From Pseudomonas fluorescens (lineage in GTDB: Bacteria > Pseudomonadota > Gammaproteobacteria > Pseudomonadales > Pseudomonadaceae), in assembly GCF_001623525.1 (NCBI RefSeq), contig NZ_CP015225.1, positions 1,984,001-2,048,000 of the forward strand: a DNA stretch of 64,000 bases. Direction: 5' to 3'. The notes below the pieces were generated by a model. That model saw nothing but the letters and a program-made list of their open reading frames with translations, was not told the DNA's origin and ran no database searches. Position numbers and translations under genes: made by a program. Shown here piece after piece: positions 50,296 through 59,540 of the stretch; the first letter of the stretch is position 1, and every line of letters starts with the position of its first letter.

Positions 50296-50306
50296 CCCCC
50301 CCCCCC
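50296..50306. repeat. C11 homopolymer upstream of acyl-CoA synthetase
   Basis: Eleven consecutive C residues lie about 50 bp before the ATG at 50356. A tract this long is prone to slippage in replication and to miscounting in sequencing. It could vary promoter or leader length. Confidence 0.85.
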
Positions 50307-50355
50307 GAGAACCTCGGCCAATAGAGCTAATAATCAGCCACCGGGTACCCCAGCC

Positions 50356-51978
50356 ATGTCCATCTACGAGCAAGGTTTTGCGCCAACCGGCGTCAACCAC
50401 ACCGCCCTTACCCCCCTGAGCTTCATCGAGCGCACCGCAAGCGTCTATCCCGATTATCCAGCCGTGATCCACGGCTCGATCCGGCGCACCTGGGCCGACA
50501 CTTACCGCCGCTGCCGGCGCCTGGCCTCAGCCCTGGCCGGTCGCGGCATCGGTAAAAACGACACGGTGGCGGTCATGCTGCCGAACATTCCGGCCATGCT
50601 TGAAGCGCACTTCGGTGTGCCGATGATCGGAGCGGTGCTCAATGCCCTCAACGTACGCCTGGATGCCGAGGCCATCGCCTTCATGCTGGCCCACGGCGAA
50701 GCCAAGGTATTGATCGCCGACCGTGAGTTCCATGACGTGGTGCAAGCGGCCATCGGCATGCTCGACCATCCGCCCCTGGTGATCGACCTCGACGATCCGG
50801 AATATGGCGAAGGCCAGGCGGTCAGTGAACTGGACTACGAGGCGTTTCTTGCCGAGGGCGACCCGGACTTCGCCTGGCAGTGGCCAGACGATGAATGGCA
50901 GGCCATATCCCTGAACTACACCTCTGGCACCACGGGCAACCCCAAAGGCGTGGTCTATCACCACCGCGGCGCCTACCTCAACTCCCTCGGCAACCAAATG
51001 ACATGGGCCATGGGCAATCATCCGGTGTATCTCTGGACCTTGCCGATGTTCCACTGCAACGGTTGGTGCTACCCCTGGACCGTGACCGCCCTGGCCGGCG
51101 TCCATGTGTTCCTGCGCCGGGTCGACCCGCAAAAAATCCTCAATCTGATTCGCGAACATCAGATCACCCACCTTTGCGGTGCGCCCATTGTGCTCAATGC
51201 CCTGGTGAACATGCCCGACTCGGCCAAGGCCGCGATCGACCATCCGGTCAGCGCCATGGTTGCAGGAGCGGCACCACCGGCCAAGGTGATTGGCGCCGTC
51301 GAGGAAATGGGCATCAAGGTCACCCACGTCTACGGCCTGACCGAGGTCTACGGGCCGGTGACCCTATGCGCCTGGCACGCGGCCTGGGATGAGCTGCCAC
51401 TGGAGCAGCGAGCCCAGATCAAGGCTCGCCAAGGTGTACGCTACCCGACCCTGGAAGGGCTGATGGTGGCCGATCCAAGGACGCTCGAACCAACCCCACA
51501 TGACGGCCAGACCATCGGCGAGATCTTCATGCGCGGCAACACCGTGATGAAGGGCTACCTCAAGAACCCCAGCGCCACCGCCGAAGCCTTTGAAGGTGGC
51601 TGGTTCCACACCGGCGACTTGGCCGTGACCCATGCCGATGGCTACGTGGAAATCCGCGACCGGCTCAAGGACATCATCATTTCCGGTGGCGAGAACATCT
51701 CCACCATCGAACTGGAAGGCGTGCTCTATCGGCACCCGGCAGTGCTGGAAGCGGCCGTGGTGGCCCGTCCTGACGAAAAATGGGGTGAAACACCCTGCGC
51801 CTTCATCACCCTGAAATCCGACCATACAGACGTGCGCGAAGCCGAGATCATCAGCTTCTGTCGCGAGCACCTGGCAGGTTTCAAGGTGCCACGCACGGTG
51901 GTCTTCACCCAACTGCCCAAGACTTCCACCGGCAAGATCCAGAAGTTCGTATTGCGCGACATGGCGAAGAATCTCTAG
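50356..51978 (+). CDS. Acyl-CoA synthetase (medium/long-chain, AlkK-like)
   Basis: A 540-residue adenylate-forming ligase: P-loop motif NYTSGTTGNPKGVVYHHRG (about residues 190-208), YGLTEVYGP (A5), TGDLAVTHADGYVEIRDRLKDIIISGGENIST (A7-A8) and the catalytic Lys in TSTGKIQKF near the C-terminus. The layout is that of the AlkK-type medium-chain acyl-CoA synthetases. The ATG at 50356 begins MSIYEQGFAP, as usual for the family; upstream codons in the same frame are non-homologous. Together with the acyl-CoA dehydrogenase that follows it would activate and begin beta-oxidation of an alkanoic acid. Confidence 0.92.
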   Translation: MSIYEQGFAPTGVNHTALTPLSFIERTASVYPDYPAVIHGSIRRTWADTYRRCRRLASALAGRGIGKNDTVAVMLPNIPAMLEAHFGVPMIGAVLNALNVRLDAEAIAFMLAHGEAKVLIADREFHDVVQAAIGMLDHPPLVIDLDDPEYGEGQAVSELDYEAFLAEGDPDFAWQWPDDEWQAISLNYTSGTTGNPKGVVYHHRGAYLNSLGNQMTWAMGNHPVYLWTLPMFHCNGWCYPWTVTALAGVHVFLRRVDPQKILNLIREHQITHLCGAPIVLNALVNMPDSAKAAIDHPVSAMVAGAAPPAKVIGAVEEMGIKVTHVYGLTEVYGPVTLCAWHAAWDELPLEQRAQIKARQGVRYPTLEGLMVADPRTLEPTPHDGQTIGEIFMRGNTVMKGYLKNPSATAEAFEGGWFHTGDLAVTHADGYVEIRDRLKDIIISGGENISTIELEGVLYRHPAVLEAAVVARPDEKWGETPCAFITLKSDHTDVREAEIISFCREHLAGFKVPRTVVFTQLPKTSTGKIQKFVLRDMAKNL

Positions 51979-52140
51979 CCCGACCGCTGAAAAAACCCAG
52001 GCATCGCTGACAAGCCCGGCTTCTCACCGGCCGTCTCGTGGGCAAGCGAGCACCCGCGCGTCAGCGGTGCCTGGGATCGTGGTCCGTGAACCGCGCGACT
52101 GCGCCATTCCACCTTCTTTCCTTGCATGAGGTTCATTGCA

Positions 52141-53913
52141 ATGCCCGAATTCAACGCCCCGTTGCGCGACATGCGTTTTGTCCTGCATGAGGTCTTCAAC
52201 GCACCGAACCTCTGGGCCCGCCTGCCCGCGCTGGCGAATACCGTCGACGCCGCCACCGCCGATGCGATTCTCGAAGAAGCTGCCAAGGTCACCCATCACC
52301 TGATCTTTCCACTCAACCGCAGCGGCGACGAGGAAGGTGCCCAGTGGCACGACGGCCAGGTCAGCACGCCGAACGGTTTCAAGGCAGCGTACTCGACCTA
52401 CATCGACGGCGGCTGGGTTGGCCTGAGCGGCAACCCGGCCTACGGCGGCATGGGGATGCCAAAGATGCTCGCCGTACAGTTCGAAGAAATGCTCTACGCC
52501 GCCAACTCCAGCTTTGCCCTGTACTCGGCGCTGAGTTCCGGCGCCTGCCTGGCCATCGACGCCCACGCCAGCGAAGCGCTCAAGGCCCTGTACTTGCCAC
52601 CGATGTACGAGGGGCGCTGGGCCGGCTCGATGTGCCTGACCGAAGCCCATGCCGGCACCGACCTGGGCATCATTCGCACCCGTGCCGAACCCCAGGCGGA
52701 TGGCAGCTACCGGATCACCGGCAGCAAGATTTTCATCACCGGCGGCGAGCAGGACCTGACGGAAAACATCATTCACCTGGTCCTGGCCAAGCTGCCGGAT
52801 GCGCCCGCCGGCCCCAAGGGCATCTCGCTGTTCCTGGTGCCGAAAATCCGCGTTGATGCGCAGGGTATGCTCGGGGAAGCCAACGCCGTCAGCTGCGGTT
52901 CCATCGAACACAAGATGGGCATCAAGGCCTCGGCCACATGCGTGATGAATTTCGACGGTGCCAGTGGCTGGCTGATCGGCGAGGCCAACAAGGGGTTGGC
53001 GGCGATGTTCACCATGATGAATTACGAGCGGCTGTCCATTGGCATCCAGGGCATTGGCTGCGCCGAAGCCTCGTACCAGAACGCCCGCCGTTATGCCCAG
53101 GAGCGTATCCAGAGCCGGTCCCCCGCAGGCGCCCAGGCCAAGGACAAGATCGCCGATCCGATCATCGTCCATCCCGACGTACGACGCATGCTGCTCAGCA
53201 TGAAGGCCATGACCGAAGGCGGCCGGGCCTTCGCCTGCTACGTCGGCCAGCAGCTGGACCTGGCCAAGTTCTGCGACCATCCCCAGGAGCGGCTTGATGC
53301 CGAAGCCCTGGTGGCCCTGCTGACGCCAGTGGCCAAGGCCTTCTTCACCGACACCGGCCTGGACAGTTGCATCCATGGCCAACAGGTATTCGGCGGCCAC
53401 GGCTATATCCGCGAATGGGGCCAGGAACAACTGGTACGCGACGTACGCATCGCTCAAATCTATGAAGGCACCAACGGCATCCAGGCCCTCGACCTGCTGG
53501 GGCGCAAAGTAGTGGGCAACGGCGGCGTGGCCCTGCGCCTGTTCACCACTCAGATCCGTGACTTCGCTTACCTGCCCGGCGCCGCCTATGCCGCCGAATT
53601 GCTGGACGCCGTGCAACGCCTGGAAAACCTCAGCGACTGGCTGCAGCAACAGGCCAGCCTCGATCCCCACGCCATCGGCAGCGCCTGCGTCGAGTACCTG
53701 CACCTGTTCGGCTATGTCGCTTACGCATACATGTGGGCACGCATGGCCCAGACAGCCGAACACCAACACGCCACAGACCCTACGTTCTATGGCGCCAAGC
53801 TGGGCACCGCGCGCTTCTACTTCAGCCGTCTGCTGCCGCGCATCCTCAGCCTGGAACAAAGCATCCGCGCCGGCAGCCCGTCACTGTTGCAACTGCAACC
53901 CGAACAGTTCTGA
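52141..53913 (+). CDS. Acyl-CoA dehydrogenase (FadE-like, with C-terminal DUF1974-type domain)
   Basis: A 590-residue FAD-dependent acyl-CoA dehydrogenase. Its N-terminus (MPEFNAPLRDMRFVLHEVFN) is that of the PA-type acyl-CoA dehydrogenases that carry a C-terminal extension. The catalytic-domain segments WAGSMCLTEAHAGTDLGII, FITGGEQDLT and GGHGYIREWGQEQLVRDVRIAQIYEGTNGIQALDLLGRK (with the YEGT-x-x-IQ motif) are conserved. GAGG lies nine bases before ATG 52141; an ATG at 52126 is less likely. It is 162 bp downstream of the synthetase and probably co-expressed. Confidence 0.93.
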   Translation: MPEFNAPLRDMRFVLHEVFNAPNLWARLPALANTVDAATADAILEEAAKVTHHLIFPLNRSGDEEGAQWHDGQVSTPNGFKAAYSTYIDGGWVGLSGNPAYGGMGMPKMLAVQFEEMLYAANSSFALYSALSSGACLAIDAHASEALKALYLPPMYEGRWAGSMCLTEAHAGTDLGIIRTRAEPQADGSYRITGSKIFITGGEQDLTENIIHLVLAKLPDAPAGPKGISLFLVPKIRVDAQGMLGEANAVSCGSIEHKMGIKASATCVMNFDGASGWLIGEANKGLAAMFTMMNYERLSIGIQGIGCAEASYQNARRYAQERIQSRSPAGAQAKDKIADPIIVHPDVRRMLLSMKAMTEGGRAFACYVGQQLDLAKFCDHPQERLDAEALVALLTPVAKAFFTDTGLDSCIHGQQVFGGHGYIREWGQEQLVRDVRIAQIYEGTNGIQALDLLGRKVVGNGGVALRLFTTQIRDFAYLPGAAYAAELLDAVQRLENLSDWLQQQASLDPHAIGSACVEYLHLFGYVAYAYMWARMAQTAEHQHATDPTFYGAKLGTARFYFSRLLPRILSLEQSIRAGSPSLLQLQPEQF

Positions 53914-53926
53914 AGCCGGATAACGC

Positions 53927-53956
53927 CGAACACCTGCCCCCCCGTGTGGGTGTTCG
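53927..53956. terminator. Hairpin after acyl-CoA dehydrogenase
   Basis: CGAACACC (53927-53934) pairs with GGTGTTCG (53949-53956) around a C-rich loop. It lies 14 bp after the stop codon, between convergent genes. There is no U-tract, so termination strength is uncertain. Confidence 0.5.
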
Positions 53957-54039
53957 CGCCTGATTGCAGGCGAGGGTCGCGCTCATGCGCAGACTGGTCG
54001 ACACATGCACTTGGTCGAGCCCAGCAGCCAACTGCATCA

Positions 54040-57000
54040 TCAATGCCCAGACACTGGACCGCTCGGGCGTTTTACATCACGTTTGTTTTGCCTGGGCGAA
54101 CCAGGGCTCGCAATACGGCTCGCGTGAGGCAGGCGGGGCATACGCAACAACAGACCGATCTCCTGCGCGCTGACCGCCTTGCTGAAAAAATACCCCTGGA
54201 TTTCATCGCAGCCGTTATCACGCAAGAAGGTTTGCTGCTCCTCGGTTTCGACCCCTTCGGCAATGACCTTGAGATTGAGCTTGTGCCCCAACGAAATCAC
54301 GGCGGTGGCGATGGCTTTGTCGTTCTCGTTGTCGGGTAGATCACGCACGAAAGACTGATCGATCTTGAGCCTCGCGATCGGGAAGCTTTTCAATGCGGCG
54401 AGGCTGGAGTAGCCGGTGCCGAAGTCGTCGATCGAGAGGCTGATCCCCATGGCTTGCAGGGCCTTCATTTTGCTGATGGCTTGCTGAAGGTCTTGCATGA
54501 TCAGGCTTTCGGTCAGCTCCAGCTCAAGGTACATCGGGTCCAGTCCGGATTCCTGCAAGGCATGCATCACCCGGTCGATCAGGTCCCTTTCGATGAACTG
54601 GCGAGCCGAGATGTTCACCGACATGGTGATCGGCGGCCAGCCGGCATCCTGCCACGCCTTGTTCTGTCTGCAGGCGCTATGAATCACCCAGTCGCCGATG
54701 GGCACGATCAGCCCGGTCTCTTCGGCCTGGGGAATGAATTTGATGGGAGAGACCATACCGAGCTCGGGATGCTGCCAGCGGATCAATGCCTCTACGCCGA
54801 TGATCTGGCCTGACTGCAAATCCACTTGTGGCTGGTACAACAGCAGGAACTCGTCATTGTTGAGTGCGCTTCGCAGCCCGTCTTGCATGGCGAGCTTGCC
54901 CTGGACCTTGTTATTCATCTCGCTCGTATAGAACTGGAAGCTGTTGCGCCCCAGCTCCTTGGCACGGTACATGGCGGCGTCCGCATTGCTGAGCAATGTG
55001 TCGGTGTCGGTGCCATCGGTAGGGTACGTGGCCAACCCCATGCTGCAGGTGACGTGCAGCGTATGGCCGCTGAGTTGAATCGGCCGCAGGATGGCTTCCT
55101 GGATCTTGTGCAGGACGGGCGTCACGCCGTCCAGGTCCGAGGGCTGGTCGAACAGGATGATCACAAACTCGTCGCCACCCAGTCGCACCACGGTGTCGGT
55201 ACGCCGTACACATCCCAGCATGCGCTGGGCGACGGTTTTCAGCAGTTCGTCCCCGGCACTGTGCCCAAGGCTGTCATTCACCAGTTTGAATTTATCCAGG
55301 TCGAGAAACACCACTGTCACCAGCCGGTTGTAGCGCTGGGCATATAGCATCGCCTGCTTGAGGCGGTCTTCGAGCAGCGTGCGATTCGGCAGCCCGGTCA
55401 GGGCGTCATGGTCGCCCATAAAGCGAATGCGCTTTTCGGTCAGTTGACGTTCTATTGCAATGCCGGCAAGCGGTGTGGCCATGTCGATCAGTTGCGTCTC
55501 GGCCGCGCTGGGGCTGCGCACGGTGTTGGCATACAAGGCAAAGGTACCCAAGACCTTTCGCTCATGGGACAGGATCGGCGTCGACCAGCAGGCGCGAAAC
55601 CCATAGGGCGCCACCAGTGAACGGTACGCTTCCCACAGTGGATCCTGCTCGATGTCCGTGACAATGACCGGCTCTCGTCGATACGCCGAGGTACCACATG
55701 AACCGACGTTCGGACCGATTTCAATTCCGTCGATGAGCTGGCTATAGGCTTTCGGCAAACTGGGTGCAGTCCCGTGCAGCAAGTGTTTGCCCTCCTCATC
55801 CAGCAGCAGGATGGAGACCTTCATGCCCTCCAGTTGGGACTCGACCAGGTGCGCCAGGCTATCAAGCACCTCTGCAAGCTCGGTGCTCCTGGCGATCAGT
55901 TCCAGGACATGACCTTGTCCGGCACGAACGATGGCCTCCTGCTCCAATCGATCGTTTTGCACGGCGAGCCGTTCTGTGGCGATACAAAGTTGGGCCGTTC
56001 TTTTCTCCAGTTGAAGTCGGTCTTCGAGAAATTGATTCACCGCCCGCGCCATGTTGCCGATCTCGTCCTTCCCATGGTCGGCCATCATCAAATGCGTTTT
56101 GTCCGTGTGTTCCTGACGCAATTGCCGGCTTATTTCATTCAGGCGCACGAGCACATGACGGCCCATGAAAACCCGGGTCACGAACCAGGCGAACACCAGG
56201 CTGGCGCCCAACATGATCAGCACCCATCGCTGGCTGCGATTCGAGGCCTCAACCAGACGCTGTACCGCTTCGCGATAGTCTTGGGTGTAGGCATTCGATT
56301 GCGTACGGGCCACCGCGACCAGGACCCCGGCCTCATTCTTGAGTTGCTCGTTGAAACGCTGCAGGACGTTGTGTTGATTGATGAGCGTCTGGCGCAGGGA
56401 GAAGAGATCCGGAATCTGCACCTCAGCGTCGGATAACGCGCCGACAGTGCGTGGCAGGCGCTCATATCGGGCCCGCAGCCGTTGCACGGCCTCACTGTCA
56501 ACGGCCTGCGGCAGATCGAAAAGCAGCACCGCCAACTCCAGGCTGGCCCGGGTCTGGGCCGCCGTTAATCGAGCAGTGTGATCCGCCAGGGCCTGCTCGA
56601 AGGTGACCTCGGTTTGCAGCAGGCTTTCTCGCAGTTGCGCCACAATGTTGGCGGTATTGCGGAACATCTGACTCGACTGATGCATGTCGAGTATCGCCAC
56701 GCCACTGTTTGCGGCAGTCAGTTGCTGCACCAGTTGATCGAGGGCTTCAAGCTGTTCGACGGTCGCTGCATAGCTTGAACGCAGGATGTCGGAGGAGCGG
56801 GTTGTCAGAAGCTGGTCGGTCTGGCGTTCGATCAGCAAGGTGCGCTGCACCATGTCTTGCCCATTTTGCATGCGGACCAGTCGTTCATCCGTCAGCTGTC
56901 GAGTCGCGCTGTTCGAGGTGCGCAGCGCGTAGACCGCCGTAGCACCACCTGCCAGGATCAGCAGCGCCAGCGTCAGAAACGCCAGGGTGAATTGTGCGCG

Positions 57001-57063
57001 CAGCGATTGGGGCAATAGCTGGCGTCCAAGCCGGGAAGTCACGTCCAACATCAGGGATTCCAT
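54040..57063 (-). CDS. GGDEF-EAL protein with HAMP and GAF domains (c-di-GMP turnover)
   Basis: A 1007-residue membrane-anchored sensor. A first helix (about 24-46) and a second (about 284-304) bracket a large, mostly helical periplasmic domain. HAMP-like and GAF segments follow (GAF about 410-560). GGDEF has an intact RLGGDEF active site and EAL has EALIRW with a DDFGTGYSS segment, so both catalytic sites look competent. It would make or degrade cyclic di-GMP depending on the signal. It overlaps the upstream periplasmic binding protein gene by 13 bases, suggesting that protein delivers the signal. A glycine/proline-rich tail of about 25 residues follows the EAL domain. Confidence 0.93.
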   Translation of the reverse strand: MESLMLDVTSRLGRQLLPQSLRAQFTLAFLTLALLILAGGATAVYALRTSNSATRQLTDERLVRMQNGQDMVQRTLLIERQTDQLLTTRSSDILRSSYAATVEQLEALDQLVQQLTAANSGVAILDMHQSSQMFRNTANIVAQLRESLLQTEVTFEQALADHTARLTAAQTRASLELAVLLFDLPQAVDSEAVQRLRARYERLPRTVGALSDAEVQIPDLFSLRQTLINQHNVLQRFNEQLKNEAGVLVAVARTQSNAYTQDYREAVQRLVEASNRSQRWVLIMLGASLVFAWFVTRVFMGRHVLVRLNEISRQLRQEHTDKTHLMMADHGKDEIGNMARAVNQFLEDRLQLEKRTAQLCIATERLAVQNDRLEQEAIVRAGQGHVLELIARSTELAEVLDSLAHLVESQLEGMKVSILLLDEEGKHLLHGTAPSLPKAYSQLIDGIEIGPNVGSCGTSAYRREPVIVTDIEQDPLWEAYRSLVAPYGFRACWSTPILSHERKVLGTFALYANTVRSPSAAETQLIDMATPLAGIAIERQLTEKRIRFMGDHDALTGLPNRTLLEDRLKQAMLYAQRYNRLVTVVFLDLDKFKLVNDSLGHSAGDELLKTVAQRMLGCVRRTDTVVRLGGDEFVIILFDQPSDLDGVTPVLHKIQEAILRPIQLSGHTLHVTCSMGLATYPTDGTDTDTLLSNADAAMYRAKELGRNSFQFYTSEMNNKVQGKLAMQDGLRSALNNDEFLLLYQPQVDLQSGQIIGVEALIRWQHPELGMVSPIKFIPQAEETGLIVPIGDWVIHSACRQNKAWQDAGWPPITMSVNISARQFIERDLIDRVMHALQESGLDPMYLELELTESLIMQDLQQAISKMKALQAMGISLSIDDFGTGYSSLAALKSFPIARLKIDQSFVRDLPDNENDKAIATAVISLGHKLNLKVIAEGVETEEQQTFLRDNGCDEIQGYFFSKAVSAQEIGLLLRMPRLPHASRIASPGSPRQNKRDVKRPSGPVSGH

Positions 57064-58268
57064 TGGTGGCGATAGATGTCTCGATAGCCATTGTCAGGAT
57101 CGTACTGGAATTTTTTCCCGCCATCGAAGGCGATATTGTCGTTATTGACCAAGTGAATCGGCGCGACGAAGCCGCTCACCGGCTGACCTGCAAACAGCCG
57201 GTTCAACTCATCCATCACTTGCCAGCCATGCTGGTTGAGCGGCTCGGCCACCGTCACAGTCTGGTAGGTTTTTGCCTGTATGCGCAGGAAAGCCGAAGCG
57301 CTGCCGTCACCGGCAGACAACAGGCTGATGCCGTCACTGGGTATGGCGGCGCCGGTCAGCGAGGCAATCGAATAGTCAAAATAGATGTCGTTGATAGCCA
57401 ACGCATGGGTCCAGCGTTTGCCATAGTGCTGAAGCAATTCCTTGGTGACCGCCGGCATCCTCTCGCCACTTTCGGAGATCGCCACATCGCGCACCTCCAG
57501 CAACGTACATTCACGACAGGCCCGAATGACGTCTTCCATGGCCTTGGCTTTCGCCATGGCAATGCTGTACTTGGAGTCGGTCAGGATGACTACGCCGGCA
57601 CGTCCATTTGATTGCGCCACTGCCGCCATGGCCGTGAGACGCGCCACGTCAAGCGGGTCAGTCGTGACGTTCATGGCCACCGGCGTGCCGTCAATCGGCC
57701 CCGGGCGTGCCCCGGCGTGCCAGCCAACCACCGGTATCTCCTTGTTGGCGAAGAGCAGCAGCGCGGCCTTGTTCTCAAGAGCGTCGGAGCCGCACAGGAT
57801 AAGGCCGTCAGGCTTCGCGGCCAGGGCATCGGCAAAGGCTTTTGCGCGCCCGGCCGATGAGCCGGCACCATCGAATATCTTCAGCGTCCAGCCCAACGCA
57901 TTGGCGGCCTCCCGGGCACCCTGCGCGACACCGACAATGCCTCCGTTACGCAAATCTTCTGCGACAAGCGCGATGCTCTTGCCCCGCTGGGCTTGCGGGC
58001 CGGATACAGGGCCGCTCCAGCGCACGGCGCCAAGGGCGGCCCTGGCAACGACCTCCTGCGCTTGCATCACCGTGACCGTGGTGTTTTCGAGTCCCGCTAC
58101 GGTTGACAGGTCCTGGCTGTATGCGGAAGTTGCCGTGAAAAGGCAGGAAACCGTCATTAAAGCCATCCGGAGTAACGAGGATCGTGGAAACCTGGGCCCA
58201 ATCGAACAGGTTCGATCAACGCATGTGATGTCGTGTGTGGGGCCGGTGGTGCGATCGATGTCTGGCAT
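57051..58268 (-). CDS. Periplasmic sugar-type (type I) binding protein, probable signal receptor
   Basis: A 405-residue exported protein of the RbsB/XylF-like type I binding family. The signal sequence centres on SSLLRMALMTVSCLFTATSAYSQ with cleavage near residue 58. The body reads SIALVAEDLRNGGIVGVAQGAREAANALGW, KPDGLILCGSD and NEDIF-like AINDIYFDYSI. I chose ATG 58268, preceded by AGGGA at five bases, giving a long N-terminal extension; ATG 58166 would give a more standard signal peptide. No transporter gene is nearby. Overlap with the GGDEF-EAL gene suggests a ligand sensor analogous to the NspS-MbaA pair, though built on a different binding fold. Confidence 0.82.
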   Translation of the reverse strand: MPDIDRTTGPTHDITCVDRTCSIGPRFPRSSLLRMALMTVSCLFTATSAYSQDLSTVAGLENTTVTVMQAQEVVARAALGAVRWSGPVSGPQAQRGKSIALVAEDLRNGGIVGVAQGAREAANALGWTLKIFDGAGSSAGRAKAFADALAAKPDGLILCGSDALENKAALLLFANKEIPVVGWHAGARPGPIDGTPVAMNVTTDPLDVARLTAMAAVAQSNGRAGVVILTDSKYSIAMAKAKAMEDVIRACRECTLLEVRDVAISESGERMPAVTKELLQHYGKRWTHALAINDIYFDYSIASLTGAAIPSDGISLLSAGDGSASAFLRIQAKTYQTVTVAEPLNQHGWQVMDELNRLFAGQPVSGFVAPIHLVNNDNIAFDGGKKFQYDPDNGYRDIYRHQWNP

Positions 58269-58532
58269 GACGTCCCTTTTTGCCAAGAAGGCAGTGTTCC
58301 GAAAGAATAGTCGGTTCTGCTGCCACCAAGTCCTTTGTGGGTAAAAGTGCGATGCAGGTGATAAAAAACTACAGGAATCCAAGCAAAGACAGGGTCAGCC
58401 CAACCACGGATTCGAGCAAGCGAATTGCTGCATAAGGTGCAGCTATGCCCTGCATATCCAAGGTATTGTCCATACACAGATCTGCAATCATCCTCCAGTG
58501 ACATCTATTTCAAACCCTGAGGAGTCGCTGAG

Positions 58533-59507
58533 ATGGTCACTGTCGTTGGTTTTTCATCCACAGGTGGACCGGACGTTCTAGAGGTCCGACAAAACGATCA
58601 TGCTGCGCCCGGCCTCGGTGAAGTGTGGGTCGAGCAGCATGCCATTGGTATCAACTACCTCGACGTCAGCCAGCGCAACGGCGCGGTTCCCGTCGCCCTG
58701 CCGTCGGGGTTGGGTCTGGAGGGGGCCGGGGTGGTCACTGCCGTGGGGCCGGATGTCACTCAAGTCAAAGTGGGTGATCGCGTGGCTTATGCCACCGGCC
58801 CGTTGGGTGCCTACGCAAGTGGTCGATTGGTTCCGGCCGGGAAACTGGTGCCCCTTCCCGACTCGATCAGTTTCCAGGATGCCGCCGCCGTTCTGTTCAA
58901 GGGCATCACGGCCCAGTACCTGCTCAAGAGCACTTATCCAGTGGGGCCGGGAACGGTCATGGTGTTGTATGGCGTCGCCGGCGGTGTGGGCGCCATCATG
59001 GCCAAGTGGGCCAAGCACCTGGGCGCTTTCGTGATCGGTGTCGTCTCTCGTGCGCAAAGCGTCGAGAAGGCACGTGCACTGGGCTGCAATGAAGTCCTGG
59101 TTTTCGATGCACAGACACTGGCACAGGAGGTGGCTCGAATCACCGACGGCAAGAAGGCCGATGTGGTTTACGACCCGATTGGACGTCTCTCGTTCGCGGC
59201 ATCGCTCGATTGCCTGCGCCCGCGCGGGCTGATGGTGTCTTTCGGCGCGTCGTCAGGCGCGCCACAAGCGGTCGAAGTGGGCCTGCTGAATGCCAAGGGT
59301 TCGCTGTTCCTCACCCGCCCTTCGATTGCCGCCCACACCAGCAGCGTCGAGGAATATCAGGCGCGCGCCAATGACGTACTGGCGGCACTCCAGGCCGGGA
59401 TCATCGAACCCGCCGTCTGGAAAACCTACCCGCTGGAGAACGCCGCACAAGCCCACGCGGACCTGGAAAGCGGCCGCGCTTCAGGTACTCTCCTGCTCAC
59501 TCCCTGA
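58533..59507 (+). CDS. Zinc-independent quinone oxidoreductase (QOR/MDR family)
   Basis: A 324-residue medium-chain dehydrogenase/reductase of the quinone-oxidoreductase class. NADPH-binding segment VMVLYGVAGGVGAIMAKWAKHLGA (about residues 145-168), then SRAQSVEKARALGCNEVLVFD and KADVVYDPIGRLSFAASLDCLRPRGLMVSFGASSG. No structural-zinc cysteine cluster is present. It is normal length and would reduce quinones or other electrophiles with NADPH. A LysR regulator starts 33 bases downstream and may control it. Confidence 0.92.
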   Translation: MVTVVGFSSTGGPDVLEVRQNDHAAPGLGEVWVEQHAIGINYLDVSQRNGAVPVALPSGLGLEGAGVVTAVGPDVTQVKVGDRVAYATGPLGAYASGRLVPAGKLVPLPDSISFQDAAAVLFKGITAQYLLKSTYPVGPGTVMVLYGVAGGVGAIMAKWAKHLGAFVIGVVSRAQSVEKARALGCNEVLVFDAQTLAQEVARITDGKKADVVYDPIGRLSFAASLDCLRPRGLMVSFGASSGAPQAVEVGLLNAKGSLFLTRPSIAAHTSSVEEYQARANDVLAALQAGIIEPAVWKTYPLENAAQAHADLESGRASGTLLLTP

Positions 59508-59540
59508 GATGTCCTTGAGAAGCCTGGAGGCTATGGGCAC

